Shown here piece by piece: positions 25,175 through 38,651 of a DNA stretch of 64,000 bases (position 1 is its first letter; every line of letters starts with the position of its first letter). The notes under the pieces were generated by a model that did not search any database, was not told the DNA's origin, and worked only from the letters and a program-made list of their open reading frames with translations. Made by a program: the position numbers and the translations under genes. The stretch lies in the NCBI GenBank assembly GCA_029207755.1, contig JARCOQ010000068.1:310001-374000 (forward strand), in the 5' to 3' direction. The stretch comes from Chamaea fasciata. Lineage: Eukaryota; Chordata; Aves; Passeriformes; Sylviidae.

Positions 25175-28100
25175 CCACCAGTGTCCATCAAGAGTGGAAT
25201 CCATGGCCCTTGTATCCATCCAGACCAGGCTCCAATTTGGATCCACGGCTCTGGTGTCCATCTGGATGCGTGGCTGTGCTGTCCATTCAAACCAGGCTCC
25301 ATCCACAGAGGGATGCATGGCTCTTGTGTCCATCACCAGTAGTGTGTATTCAGAGTGGTATCCATGGCGCTGGTGTCCATCCAGACCAGTGTCAAGCTGG
25401 GATCCATAGCTCTTTTGTCTATTCAGGCAAGTGTCCATCCAGAGTGTAAGCCAGGGTTATGCTGTCTATCCAGACCAGTGTCCATCCAGAGCGGACACCA
25501 TTACTCTGGTGTGCATCTCTACCTGTGTCCATCCACAGTGGCATCCATTGCTCTGGTGTCCATCCTGACCACTGTCAATCCACTGTGGGATCCATGGCTC
25601 TGGTGTCTATTCACAGCAGCGTCCATCCAGATTGGGATCCGTGGCTCTTATGTCCATCCAAACCAGTGTCCATCCACAATGGCATCCATCGCTGTGGTGT
25701 CCAACCACACCAGTGTCCAGCTGGAAACCATGGCTCTGGCGTCCATCTAGACCAGTGTCCATTTATTGGGGAGCCATGGTCTGGTGCCCTCCCAGACCAC
25801 TGGCCATCCAGAGTGGGATCCATGCCTCGGTGTCTGGCAAGAGTCAATACAAGGTGGGAGGAATTGCTCTGGTCACCATCTGGACCAGTGTCCATCTCGA
25901 CCAGTGTCCATCTAGAGTCGGATCCATGCCTCTGGTTCCTATCTCCACCAGTGTCCATCAAGAGTGGAATCCATGGCCCTTGTATCCATCCAGAGCAGGC
26001 TCCAATTTGGATCCATGGCTCTGGTGTCCATCCAGAACAGTGTCCATCCAGAGACGGATCCATGGCTCTGGAGTCTTTCCAGACCAGGATCCATCCAAAG
26101 TGGGATCCATGGCTCTGGTGTCCATCTGGAGCATAATCAATCCAGAGTCCAATCCAAAACTCAGCTGTCCATCCAGAACAGGGTCCAGCTGGGATCCAAG
26201 GCTCTGATGCCTATGCATACCAGTGTCCATCCACAGTGGGGTCCATGGCTCTGGTGTCCATGCAGACCAGTGTCCACTTGGGATCCACAGCTGTGCAGTC
26301 CATCTGGACAAGTATCCATCTGGATACGTGGCTGTGCTGTCCATTCATACCAGGCTCCATCTACAGACGCATGCATGACTCTTGTGTCCATCGAGAAGAG
26401 CGTGCATCCAGAGAGGGATCCATGGCACTGGCTTCCATCCAGAGCATTAACCATCTGGACCAGTGTCCAGTTTGCATCCATGGCTATGCTGTCCATCTGT
26501 ACCAGGGTCCATCCACAGTGGGATCCATGGCTCTGCTGTCCATCCAGACCAGTGTACAGTTGTGATCCACGGCTCTGGTGTCCATCTGGATGTGTGGCTG
26601 TGCTGTCCATTCAAACCAGGCTCTATCCACAGAGGGATGCATGGCTCTTGTGTCCATCACGAGTAGTGTGTATTCAGAGTGGGATCCATGGCTCTGGTGT
26701 CCATCCAGACCAGTGTCAAGCTGGGATCCATAGCTCTTTTGTCTATTCAGGCAAGCGTCAATCCAGAGTGGAAGCCAGGGTTCTGCTGTCTATCCTGACC
26801 AGTGTCCATCCAGAGCGGACACCATTACTCTGGTGTGCATCTCTACCTGTGTCCATCCACAGTGGCATCCATTGCTCTGGTGTCCATCCTGACCACTGTC
26901 AATCCACTGTGGGATCCATGGCTCTGGTGTCTATTCACAGCAGCGTCCATCCAGATTGGGATCCGTGGCTCTTATGTCCATCCAAACCAGTGTCCATCCA
27001 CAGTGGCATCCATTGCTCTGGTGTTGTTCCCAACCAGTGTCCAGCTGGAATCCATGGCTCTGGCATCCATCTAGACCAGTGTCCATTCATAGCGGAGCCA
27101 TGGTCTGGTGCCCATCCAGACCACTGGCCATCCAGACTGGGATCCAAGGCTCGGTGTCTGGCCACACCACTATCAATACATGGTGGGAGGAATGGTTCTA
27201 GTGACCATCTGGACCAGTGTCAATCTAGAGTCGGATCCATGGCTCTGGTTGCTATCTTCACCAGTGTCCATCAAGAGTGGAATCCATGGCCCTTGTATCC
27301 ATCCAGACCAGGCTCCAATTTGGATCCACGGCTCTGGTGTCCATCTGGATGTGTGGCTGTGCTGTCCATTCAAACCAGGCTCTATCCACAGAGGGATGCA
27401 TGGCTCTTGTGTCCATCACGAGTAGTGTGTATTCAGAGTGGTATCCATGGCGCTGGTGTCCATCCAGACCAGTGTCAAGCTGGGATCCATTGCTGTTTTG
27501 TCTATTCAGGCAAGCGTCCATCCAGAGTGGAAGCCAGGGTTCTGCTGTCTATCCTGACCAGTGTCCATCCAGAGCGGACACCATTACTCTGGTGTGCATC
27601 TCTACCTGTGTCCATCCACAGTGGCATCCATTGCTCTGGTGTCCATCCTGACCACTGTCAATCCACTGTGGGATCCATGGCTCTGGTGTCTCTTCACAGC
27701 AGCGTCCATCCAGATTGGGATCCGTGGCTCTTATGTCCATCCAAACCAGTATCCATCCACAGTGGCATCCATGGCTCTGGTGTCCATCCACACCAGTGTC
27801 CAGCTGGAATCCATGGCTCTGGCGTCCATCTAGACCAGTGTCCATTCATAGCGGAGCCATGGTCTGGGGCCCATCCAGACCACTGGCCATCCAGAGTGGG
27901 ATCCATGCCTCAGTGTCTGGCAAGAGTCAATACAAGGTGGGAGGAATTGCTCTGGTCACCATCTGGACCAGTGTCCATATAGACCAGTGTCCATCTAGAG
28001 TCGGATCCATGCCTCTGGTTCCTATCTCCACCAGTGTCCATCCACAGTGGAATCCATGGCCCTTGTATCCATCCAGAGCAGGCTCCAATTTGTATCTATG

Positions 28101-30881
28101 GCTCTCGTCTCCATCCAGAACAGTGTCCATCCAGAGACGGATCCATGGTTATGGAGTCCATCCAGACTAGGATCCACCCACAGTGGGATCCATGACTCTG
28201 GTGTCCATCTAGAGCAGCATCCATCCAGAGTCCAATCCAAGACTCTGCTGTCCATCCAGAACAGGGTCCAACTGGGATCCAAGGCTCTGATGTCTATCCA
28301 TACCAGTGTCCATCCACAGTGGGATCGATGGCACTGGTGTCCATCCAGACCACTGTCCAGTTGGGATCCACGGCTCTGGTCTCCATCTGGATGCGTGGCT
28401 GTGCCGTCCATTCATCCCAGGCTCCATCTACAGACCCATGCATGACTCCTGTGTCCATCAAGAACAGCGTTCATCCAGAGTGGTATCCATGGCTCTGGCG
28501 TCCATCCAGACCATTATCCATCTGGACCAGTGTCCAGTTTACACCCATGGCTATGCTGTCCATCTGTACCACGGTCCATTCAGAGTGGGATCCATTGCTC
28601 TGGTGCCCATACCGACCAGTGTCAAGCTGGGATCCATAGCTCTTTTGTCTATTCAGGCAAGCATCCATCCAGACTGGAAGCCAGGGTTCTGCTGTCTATC
28701 CAGATCAGTGTCCATCCAGAGCGGACACCATTACTCTGGTGTGCATCTCTACCTGTGTCCATCCACAGTGGCATCCATTGCTCTGGTGTCCATGCTGACA
28801 ACTGGCAATCCACTGTGGGATCCATGGCTCTGGTGTCTATCCACAGCAGCGTCCATCCAGATTGGGATCCGTGGCTCTTATGTCCATCCAAACCAGTGTC
28901 CATCCACAGTGGCATTCATGGCTCTGGTGTCCGTCCACACCAGTGTCCAGCTGGAATCCATGGCTCTGGCGTCTACCTAGACCAGTGTCCATTCAGAGGG
29001 GATCCATGGTCTGGTGCCCATCCAGACCACTGGCCATCCAAAGTGGGATCTAAGGCTCGGTGTCTGGCCACACCACTATCAATACAAGGTGGGAGGAATG
29101 GCTCTAGTAACCATCTGGACCAGTGTCCATCTAGAGTCAGATCCATGGCTCTGGTTGCTATCTTCACCAGTGTCCATCAAGAGTGGAATTCATGGCCCTT
29201 GTATCCATCCAGACCAGGCTCCAATTTGGATCCACGGCTCTGGTGTCCATCTGGATGTGTGGCTGTGCTGTCCATTCAAACCAGGCTCTATCCACAGAGG
29301 GATGCATGGCTCTTGTGTCCATCACGAGTAGTGTGTATTCAGAGTGGTATCCATGGCGCTGGTGTCCATCCAGACCAGTGTCAAGCTGGGATCCATTGCT
29401 GTTTTGTCTATTCAGGCAAGCGTCCATCCAGAGTGGAAGCCAGGGTTCTGCTGTCTATCCTGACCAGTGTCCATCCAGAGCGGACACCATTACTCTGGTG
29501 TGCATCTCTACCTGTGTCCATCCACAGTGGCATCCATTGCTCTGGTGTCCATGCTGACAACTGTCAATCCACTGTGAGATCCATGGCTCTGGGGTCTCTT
29601 CACAGCAGCGTCCATCCAGATTGGGATCCGTGGCTCTTATGTCCATCCAAACCAGTGTCCATCCACAGTGGCATCCATTGCTCTAGTGTTGTTCCCAACC
29701 AGTGTCCAGCTGGAATCCATGGCTCTGGCATCCATCTAGACCAGTGTCCATTCATAGCGGAGCCATGGTCTGGTCCCCTCCCAGACCACTGGCCATCCAG
29801 AGTGGGATCCATGCCTTAGTGTCTGGCAAGAGTCAATACAAGGTGGGAGGAATTGCTCTGGTCACCATCTGGACCAGTGTCCATATAGACCAGTGTCCAT
29901 CTAGAGTCGGATCCATGCCTCTGGTTCCTATCGCCACCAGTGTCCATCAAGAGAGGAATCCATGGCCCTTGTATCCATCCAGACCAGGCTCCAATTTGTA
30001 TCTATGTCTCTGGTGTCCATCCAGAACAGTGTCCATCCAGAGACGGATCCATGGCTCTGGAGTCCATCCAGACTAGGATCCACCCACAGTGGGATCCATG
30101 ACTCTGGTGTCCATCTAGAGCAGCATCGATCCAGAGTCCCATCCAAGACTCTGCTGTCCATCCAGAACAGGGTCCAACAGGGATCCAAGGCTCTGATGTC
30201 TATCCATACCAGTGTCCATCCACAGTGGGATCGATGGCACTGGTGTCCATCCAGACCACTGTCCAGTTGGGATCCACGACTCTGCTGTCCATCTGGATGC
30301 GTGGCTGTGCCGTCCATTCAAACCAGGCTCCATCCACAGAGGGATGCATGGCTCTTGTGTCCATCATGAGTAGTGTACATTCTTTGTGGGATCCATGGCT
30401 CTGGTGTCCATCCAGACCAGTGTCAAGCTGGGATCCATAGCACTTTTGTCTATTCAGGCAAGCGTCCATCCAGAGTGGAAGCCAGGTTTCTGGTGTCTAT
30501 CCAGACCAGTGTCCATCCAGAGCCGACACCATTACTCTAGTGTGCATCTCTACCTGTGTCCATCCACAGTGGCATCCATTGCTTTGGAGTCCATCCTGAC
30601 CACTGTCAATCCACTGTGGGATCCATGGTTCTGGTGTCCATCCACACCTGTGTCCAGCTGGAATCCATGGCTCTTATGTCCATCTAGACAAGTGTCCATT
30701 CATAGGGGAGCCATGGTCTGGTGCCCATCCAGACCACTGGCCATCCAGAGTAGGATCCATGCCTCGGTGTCTGGCAAGAGTCAATACAAGGTGGGAGGAA
30801 TGGCTCTGGTCACCATATAGACCAGTGTCCTTCAGGACCAGTGTCCATCTAGATTCGGATCCATGCCTCTGGTTGCTATCT
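25175..30881. repeat. 5707-bp tandem repeat, copy 2
   Basis: The junction with copy 1 lies in the shared stretch 'caccagtgtccatcaagag' at about 25176-25194: sequence to the left follows the B2 version (as at 30857) and sequence to the right follows the A version (as at 19468). Scattered differences from copy 1 include 22025/27732, 22192/27899, 22316/28023 and 24070/29777. The partner in macro-copy 2 is 56279-61985. Confidence 0.88.
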
Positions 30882-31165
30882 CCACCAGTGTCCATCAAGA
30901 GAGGAATCCATGGCCCTTGTATCCATCCAGAGCAGGCTCCAATTTGGATTCATTGCTCTGGTGTCCATCCAGGACAGTGTCCATCCTGAGACGAATCCAT
31001 GGCTCTGGAGTCTATCCAGAACAGAGTAAAACTGGGATCCAAGGTTCTGAGGTCTATCCATACCAGTGTCCATCCACAGTGGGATCCATGGAACTGGTGT
31101 CCATCCAGACCAGTATCTAGTTGGGATCCACGGCTCTGGTGTCTATCTGGACAAGTATCTATCCA

Positions 31166-34100
31166 GAGTTTAATCCAAGACTCTGCTCTCCATCCAGAAC
31201 AGGGTCCAGCTGGGATCCAAGGCTCTGATGTCTATCCATACCAGTGTCCATCCACAGTGGGATCCATGGCTCTGGTGTCCATCCAGATCAGTGTCCACTT
31301 GGGATCCACAGCTCTGCTGTCCATCTGGACAAGTATCCATCTGGATACGTGGCTGTGCTGTCCATTCATCCCAGGCTCCATCTACAGACGCATGCATGAT
31401 TCCTGTGTCCATCGAGAAGAGGGTGCATCCAGAGTGGGATCCATGGCACTGGTGTCCATCCAGTCCATTTTCCATCTGGACCAGTGTCCAGTTTGCATCC
31501 ATGGCTATGCTGTTCATCTGTACCAGGGTCCCTCCACAGTGGGATCCATGGCTCTGGTGTCCATCCAGATCAGTGTCCACTTGGGATCCACAGCTCTGCT
31601 GTCCATCTGGACAAGTATCCATCTGGATACGTGGCTGTGCTGTCCATTCATCCCAGGCTCCATCTACAGACGCATGCATGATTCTTGTGTCCATCGAGAA
31701 GAGGGTGCATCCAGAGTGGGATCCATGGCACTGGTGTCCATCCAGTCCATTTTCCATCTGGACCAGTGTCCAGTTTGCATCCATGGCTATGCTGTCCATC
31801 TGTACCAGGGTCCATCCACAGTGGCATCCATGGCTCTGGTGTCCATCCAGATCAGTGTCCACTTGGGATCCACAGCTCTGCTGTCCATCTGGACAAGTAT
31901 CCATCTGGATACGTGGCTGTGCTGTCCATTCATACCAGGCTCCATCTACAGATGCATGCATGATTCTTGTGTCCATCGAGAAGAGGGTGCATCCAGAGTG
32001 GGATCCATGGCACAGGTGTACATCCAGTCTATTTTCCATCTGGACCAGTGTCCAGTTTGCATCCATGGCTATGCTGTCCATCTGTACCAGGGTCCATCCA
32101 CAGTGGGATCCATGGCTCTGGTGTCCATCCAGACCAGTGTACAGTTGGGATCCACGGCTCTGGTGTCCATCTGGATGCGTGGCTGTGCTGTCCATTCATC
32201 CCAGGCTCCATCTACAGACCCATGCATGACTCCTGTGTCCATCAAGAACAGCGTGCATCCAGAGTGGGATCCATGGCTCTGGCGTCCATCCAGACCATTA
32301 TCCATCTGGACCAGTGTCCAGTTTACATCCATGGCTATGCTGTCCATCTGTACCACGGTCCATTCAGAGTGGGATCCATTGCTCTGGTGCCCATACGGAC
32401 CAGTGTCAAGCTGGGATCCATAGCTCTTTTGTCTATTCAGGCAAGCGTCCATCCAGAGTGGAAGCCAGGGTTCTGCTGTCTATCCTGACCAGTGTCCATC
32501 CAGAGCGGACACCATTACTCTGGTGTGCATCTCTACCTGTGTCCATCCACAGTGGCATCCATTGCTCTGGTGTCCATGCTGACAACTGGCAAATCCACTG
32601 TGGGATCCATGGCTCTGGGGTCTATTCACAGCAGCGTCCATCCAGATTGGGATCCGTGGCTCTTATGTCCATCCAAACCAGTGTCCATCCACAGTGGCAT
32701 CCATTGCTCTAGTGATGTTCCCAACCAGTGTCCAGCTGGAATCCATGGCTCTGGCATCCATCTAGACCAGTGTCCATTCATAGCGGAGCCATGGTCTGGT
32801 GCCCTCCCAGACCACTGGCCATCCAGAGTGGGATCCATGCCTTAGTGTCTGGCAAGAGTCAATACAAGGTGGGAGGAATGGCTCTGGTCACCATCTGGAC
32901 CAGTGTCCATATAGACCAGTGTCCATCTAGAGTCGGATCCATGCCTCTGGTTCCTATCGCCACCAGTGTCCATCAAGAGAGGAATCCATGGCCCTTGTAT
33001 CCATCCAGACCAGGCTCCAATTTGTATCTATGTCTCTGGTGTCCATCCAGAACAGTGTCCATCCAGAGACGGATCCATGGCTCTGGAGTCCATCCAGACT
33101 AGGATCCACCCACAGTGGGATCCATGACTCTGGTGTCCATCTAGAGCAGCATCGATCCAGAGTCCCATCCAAGACTCTGCTGTCCATCCAGAACAGGGTC
33201 CAACAGGGATCCAAGGCTCTGATGTCTATCCATACCAGTGTCCATCCACAGTGGGATCGATGGCACTGGTGTCCATCCAGACCACTGTCCAGTTGGGATC
33301 CACGACTCTGCTGTCCATCTGGATGCGTGGCTGTGCCGTCCATTCAAACCAGGCTCCATCCACAGAGGGATGCATGGCTCTTGTGTCCATCATGAGTAGT
33401 GTACATTCTTTGTGGGATCCATGGCTCTGGTGTCCATCCAGACCAGTGTCAAGCTGGGATCCATAGCACTTTTGTCTATTCAGGCAAGCGTCCATCCAGA
33501 GTGGAAGCCAGGTTTCTGGTGTCTATCCAGACCAGTGTCCATCCAGAGCCGACACCATTACTCTAGTGTGCATCTCTACCTGTGTCCATCCACAGTGGCA
33601 TCCATTGCTTTGGAGTCCATCCTGACCACTGTCAATCCACTGTGGGATCCATGGTTCTGGTGTCCATCCACACCTGTGTCCAGCTGGAATCCATGGCTCT
33701 TATGTCCATCTAGACAAGTGTCCATTCATAGGGGAGCCATGGTCTGGTGCCCATCCAGACCACTGGCCATCCAGAGTAGGATCCATGCCTCGGTGTCTGG
33801 CAAGAGTCAATACAAGGTGGGAGGAATGGCTCTGGTCACCATATAGACCAGTGTCCTTCAGGACCAGTGTCCATCTAGATTCGGATCCATGCCTCTGGTT
33901 GCTATCTCCACCAGTGTCCATCAAGAGAGGAATCCATGGCCCTTGTATCCATCCAGAGCAGGCTCCAATTTGGATTCATTGCTCTGGTGTCCATCCAGGA
34001 CAGTGTCCATCCTGAGACGAATCCATGGCTCTGGAGTCTATCCAGAACAGAGTAAAACTGGGATCCAAGGTTCTGAGGTCTATCCATACCAGTGTCCATC

Positions 34101-34191
34101 CACAGTGGGATCCATGGAACTGGTGTCCATCCAGACCAGTATCTAGTTGGGATCCACGGCTCTGGTGTCTATCTGGACAAGTATCTATCCA
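31166..34191. repeat. HOR unit, 3026 bp (M to M)
   Basis: Modules: M at 31166, three alpha copies (31277-32122), B3 at 32860, B2 at 33808. There is no A landmark. The unit is 759 bp shorter than the next one, close to the usual A-to-B interval of 754 bp, so it looks like the 3785-bp form with that module removed. Confidence 0.85.
31277..32122. repeat. Alpha block, 282 bp x 3
   Basis: Copies start at 31277, 31559 and 31841. They differ at a few sites, such as 'ccctccacagtggg' near 31530 and 'cagtggcatcc' near 31820. Confidence 0.92.
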
Positions 34192-37100
34192 GAGTTTAAT
34201 CCAAGACTCTGCTCTCCATCCAGAACAGGGTCCAGCTGGGATCCAAGGCTCTGATGTCTATCCATACCAGTGTCCATCCACAGTGGGATCCATGGCTCTG
34301 GTGTCCATCCAGATCAGTGTCCACTTGGGATCCACAGCTCTGCTGTCCATCTGGACAAGTATCCATCTGGATACGTGGCTGTGCTGTCCATTCATCCCAG
34401 GCTCCATCTACAGACGCATGCATGATTCCTGTGTCCATCGAGAAGAGGGTGCATCCAGAGTGGGATCCATGGCACTGGTGTCCATCCAGTCCATTTTCCA
34501 TCTGGACCAGTGTCCAGTTTGCATCCATGGCTATGCTGTTCATCTGTACCAGGGTCCCTCCACAGTGGGATCCATGGCTCTGGTGTCCATCCAGATCAGT
34601 GTCCACTTGGGATCCACAGCTCTGCTGTCCATCTGGACAAGTATCCATCTGGATACGTGGCTGTGCTGTCCATTCATCCCAGGCTCCATCTACAGACGCA
34701 TGCATGATTCCTGTGTCCATCGAGAAGAGGGTGCATCCAGAGTGGGATCCATGGCACTGGTGTCCATCCAGTCCATTTTCCATCTGGACCAGTGTCCAGT
34801 TTGCATCCATGGCTATGCTGTTCATCTGTACCAGGGTCCATCCACAGTGGGATCCATGGCTCTGGTGTCCATCCAGATCAGTGTCCACTTGGGATCCACA
34901 GCTCTGCTGTCCATCTGGACAAGTATCCATCTGGATACGTGGCTGTGCTGTCCATTCATACCAGGCTCCATCTACAGATGCATGCATGATTCTTGTGTCC
35001 ATCGAGAAGAGGGTGCATCCAGAGTGGGATCCATGGCACAGGTGTACATCCAGTCTATTTTCCATCTGGACCAGTGTCCAGTTTGCATCCATGGCTATGC
35101 TGTCCATCTGTACCAGGGTCCATCCACAGTGGGATCCATGGCTCTGGAGTCCATCCAGACCAGTGTACAGTTGGGATCCACGGCTCTGGTGTCCATCTGG
35201 ATGCGTGGCTGTGCTGTCCATTCATCCCAGGCTCCATCTACAGACCCATGCATGACTCCTGTGTCCATCAAGAACAGCGTGCATCCAGAGTGGTATCCAT
35301 GGCTCTGGCGTCCATCCAGACCATTATCCATCTGGACCAGTGTCCAGTTTACATCCATGGCTATGCTGTCCATCTGTACCACGGTCCATTCAGAGTGGGA
35401 TCCATTGCTCTGGTGCCCATACGGACCAGTGTCAAGCTGGGATCCATAGCTCTTTTGTCTATTCAGGCAAGCGTCCATCCAGACTGGAAGCCAGGGTTCT
35501 GCTGTCTATCCTGACCAGTGTCCATCCAGAGCGGACACCATTACTCTGGTGTGCATCTCTACCTGTGTCCATCCACAGTGGCATCCATTGCTCTGGTGTC
35601 CATGCTGACAACTGGCAAATCCACTGTGGGATCCATGGCTCTGGGGTCTATTCACAGCAGCGTCCATCCAGATTGGGATCCGTGGCTCTTATGTCCATCC
35701 AAACCAGTGTCCATCCACAGTGGCATCCATGGCTCTGGTGTCCATCCACACCAGTGTCCAGCTGGAATCCATGGCTCTGGCGTCTACCTAGACCAGTGTC
35801 CATTCAGAGGGGATCCATGGTCTGGTGCCCATCCAGACCACTGGCCATCCAAAGTGGGATCCAAGGCTCGGTGTCTGGCCACACCACTATCAATACAAGG
35901 TGGGAGGAATGGCTCTAGTAACCATCTGGACCAGTGTCCATCTAGAGTCGGATCCATGGCTCTGGTTGCTATCTTCACCAGTGTCCATCAAGAGTGGAAT
36001 CCATGGCCCTTGCATCCATCCAGACCAGGCTCCAATTTGGATCCACGGCTCTGGTGTCCATCTGGATGTGTGGCTGTGCTGTCCATTCAAACCAGGCTCT
36101 ATCCACAGAGGGATGCATGGCTCTTGTGTCCATCACGAGTAGTGTGTATTCAGAGTGGGATCCATGGCTCTGGTGTCCATCCAGACCAGTGTCAAGCTGG
36201 GATCCATAGCTCTTTTGTCTATTCAGGCAAGCATCCATCCAGAGTGGAAGCCAGGGTTCTGCTGTCTATCCTGACCAGTGTCCATCCAGAGCGGACACCA
36301 TTACTCTGGTGTGCATCTCTACCTGTGTCCATCCACAGTGGCATCCATTGCTCTGGTGTCCATCCTGACCACTGTCAATCCACTGTGAGATCCATGGCTC
36401 TGGTGTCTATTCACAGCAGCGTCCATCCAGATTGGGATCCGTGGCTCTTATGTCCATCCAAACCAGTGTCCATCCACAGTGGCATCCATTGCTCTAGTGT
36501 TGTTCCCAACCAGTGTCCAGCTGGAATCCATGGCTCTGGCATCCATCTAGACCAGTGTCCATTCATAGCGGAGCCATGGTCTGGTGCCCTCCCAGACCAC
36601 TGGCCATCCAGAGTGGGATCCATGCCTTAGTGTCTGGCAAGAGTCAATACAAGGTGGGAGGAATGGCTCTGGTCACCATCTGGACCAGTGTCCATATAGA
36701 CCAGTGTCCATCTAGAGTCGGATCCATGCCTCTGGTTCCTATCGCCACCAGTGTCCATCAAGAGAGGAATCCATGGCCCTTGTATCCATCCAGACCAGGC
36801 TCCAATTTGTATCTATGTCTCTGGTGTCCATCCAGAACAGTGTCCATCCAGAGACGGATCCATGGCTCTGGAGTCCATCCAGACTAGGATCCACCCACAG
36901 TGGGATCCATGACTCTGGTGTCCATCTAGAGCAGCATCGATCCAGAGTCCCATCCAAGACTCTGCTGTCCATCCAGAACAGGGTCCAACAGGGATCCAAG
37001 GCTCTGATGTCTATCCATACCAGTGTCCATCCACAGTGGGATCGATGGCACTGGTGTCCATCCAGACCACTGTCCAGTTGGGATCCACGACTCTGCTGTC

Positions 37101-37976
37101 CATCTGGATGCGTGGCTGTGCCGTCCATTCAAACCAGGCTCCATCCACAGAGGGATGCATGGCTCTTGTGTCCATCATGAGTAGTGTACATTCTTTGTGG
37201 GATCCATGGCTCTGGTGTCCATCCAGACCAGTGTCAAGCTGGGATCCATAGCACTTTTGTCTATTCAGGCAAGCGTCCATCCAGAGTGGAAGCCAGGTTT
37301 CTGGTGTCTATCCAGACCAGTGTCCATCCAGAGCCGACACCATTACTCTAGTGTGCATCTCTACCTGTGTCCATCCACAGTGGCATCCATTGCTTTGGAG
37401 TCCATCCTGACCACTGTCAATCCACTGTGGGATCCATGGTTCTGGTGTCCATCCACACCTGTGTCCAGCTGGAATCCATGGCTCTTATGTCCATCTAGAC
37501 AAGTGTCCATTCATAGGGGAGCCATGGTCTGGTGCCCATCCAGACCACTGGCCATCCAGAGTAGGATCCATGCCTCGGTGTCAGGCAAGAGTCAATACAA
37601 GGTGGGAGGAATGGCTCTGGTCACCATATAGACCAGTGTCCTTCAGGACCAGTGTCCATCTAGATTCGGATCCATGCCTCTGGTTGCTATCTCCACCAGT
37701 GTCCATCAAGAGAGGAATCCATGGCCCTTGTATCCATCCAGAGCAGGCTCCAATTTGGATTCATTGCTCTGGTGTCCATCCAGGACAGTGTCCATCCTGA
37801 GACGAATCCATGGCTCTGGAGTCTATCCAGAACAGAGTAAAACTGGGATCCAAGGTTCTGAGGTCTATCCATACCAGTGTCCATCCACAGTGGGATCCAT
37901 GGAACTGGTGTCCATCCAGACCAGTATCTAGTTGGGATCCACGGCTCTGGTGTCTATCTGGACAAGTATCTATCCA
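34192..37976. repeat. HOR unit, 3785 bp (M to M)
   Basis: Modules: M at 34192, three alpha copies (34303-35148), A at 35891, B3 at 36645, B2 at 37593. It retains the 'caaatcc' 1-nt insertion at 35617-35619. Confidence 0.85.
34303..35148. repeat. Alpha block, 282 bp x 3
   Basis: Copies start at 34303, 34585 and 34867. Confidence 0.92.
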
Positions 37977-38087
37977 GAGTTTAATCCAAGACTCTGCTCT
38001 CCATCCAGAACAGGGTCCAGCTGGGATCCAAGGCTCTGATGTCTATCCATACCAGTGTCCATCCACAGTGGGATCCATGGCTCTGGT

Positions 38088-38651
38088 GTCCATCCAGATC
38101 AGTGTCCACTTGGGATCCACAGCTCTGCTGTCCATCTGGACAAGTATCCATCTGGATACGTGGCTGTGCTGTCCATTCATCCCAGGCTCCATCTACAGAC
38201 GCATGCATGATTCCTGTGTCCATCGAGAAGAGGGTGCATCCAGAGTGGGATCCATGGCACTGGTGTCCATCCAGTCCATTTTCCATCTGGACCAGTGTCC
38301 AGTTTGCATCCATGGCTATGCTGTTCATCTGTACCAGGGTCCCTCCACAGTGGGATCCATGGCTCTGGTGTCCATCCAGATCAGTGTCCACTTGGGATCC
38401 ACAGCTCTGCTGTCCATCTGGACAAGTATCCATCTGGATACGTGGCTGTGCTGTCCATTCATCCCAGGCTCCATCTACAGACGCATGCATGATTCCTGTG
38501 TCCATCGAGAAGAGGGTGCATCCAGAGTGGGATCCATGGCACTGGTGTCCATCCAGTCCATTTTCCATCTGGACCAGTGTCCAGTTTGCATCCATGGCTA
38601 TGCTGTCCATCTGTACCAGGGTCCATCCACAGTGGGATCCATGGCTCTGGT
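38088..38651. repeat. Alpha block, 282 bp x 2
   Basis: Copies start at 38088 and 38370. Confidence 0.92.

Larger units (their letters stand above)
17969..31165. repeat. Long HOR unit, 13197 bp (M to M)
   Basis: Modules: M at 17969 and two alpha copies (18080-18643). Landmarks follow at A 19384, B1 20138, A-variant 21467, B3 22221, A 23373, B3 24127 and B2 25075. A 5707-bp repeat of that series then follows, with landmarks at 25845, 27174, 27928, 29080, 29834 and 30782. Alpha-prime blocks lie at 20549-20830 and 26256-26537. The internal 5707-bp duplication removed the M expected near 25459, which is why this interval is so long. It recurs at 49073-62269. Confidence 0.87.

Noticed and set aside
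25964..27982. 672-codon ORF, repeated exactly at 57068-59086
   Set aside because: Conservation of the ORF between copies follows from the near-identity of the 31,104-bp macro-repeat, not from protein-level constraint.
31170..32195. 341-codon minus-strand ORF with three 94-residue repeats (also 34196-35221 and 62274-63299)
   Set aside because: The 94-residue period is the 282-bp alpha block read on the reverse strand. The plus strand is open through the same bases, as expected for satellite DNA.
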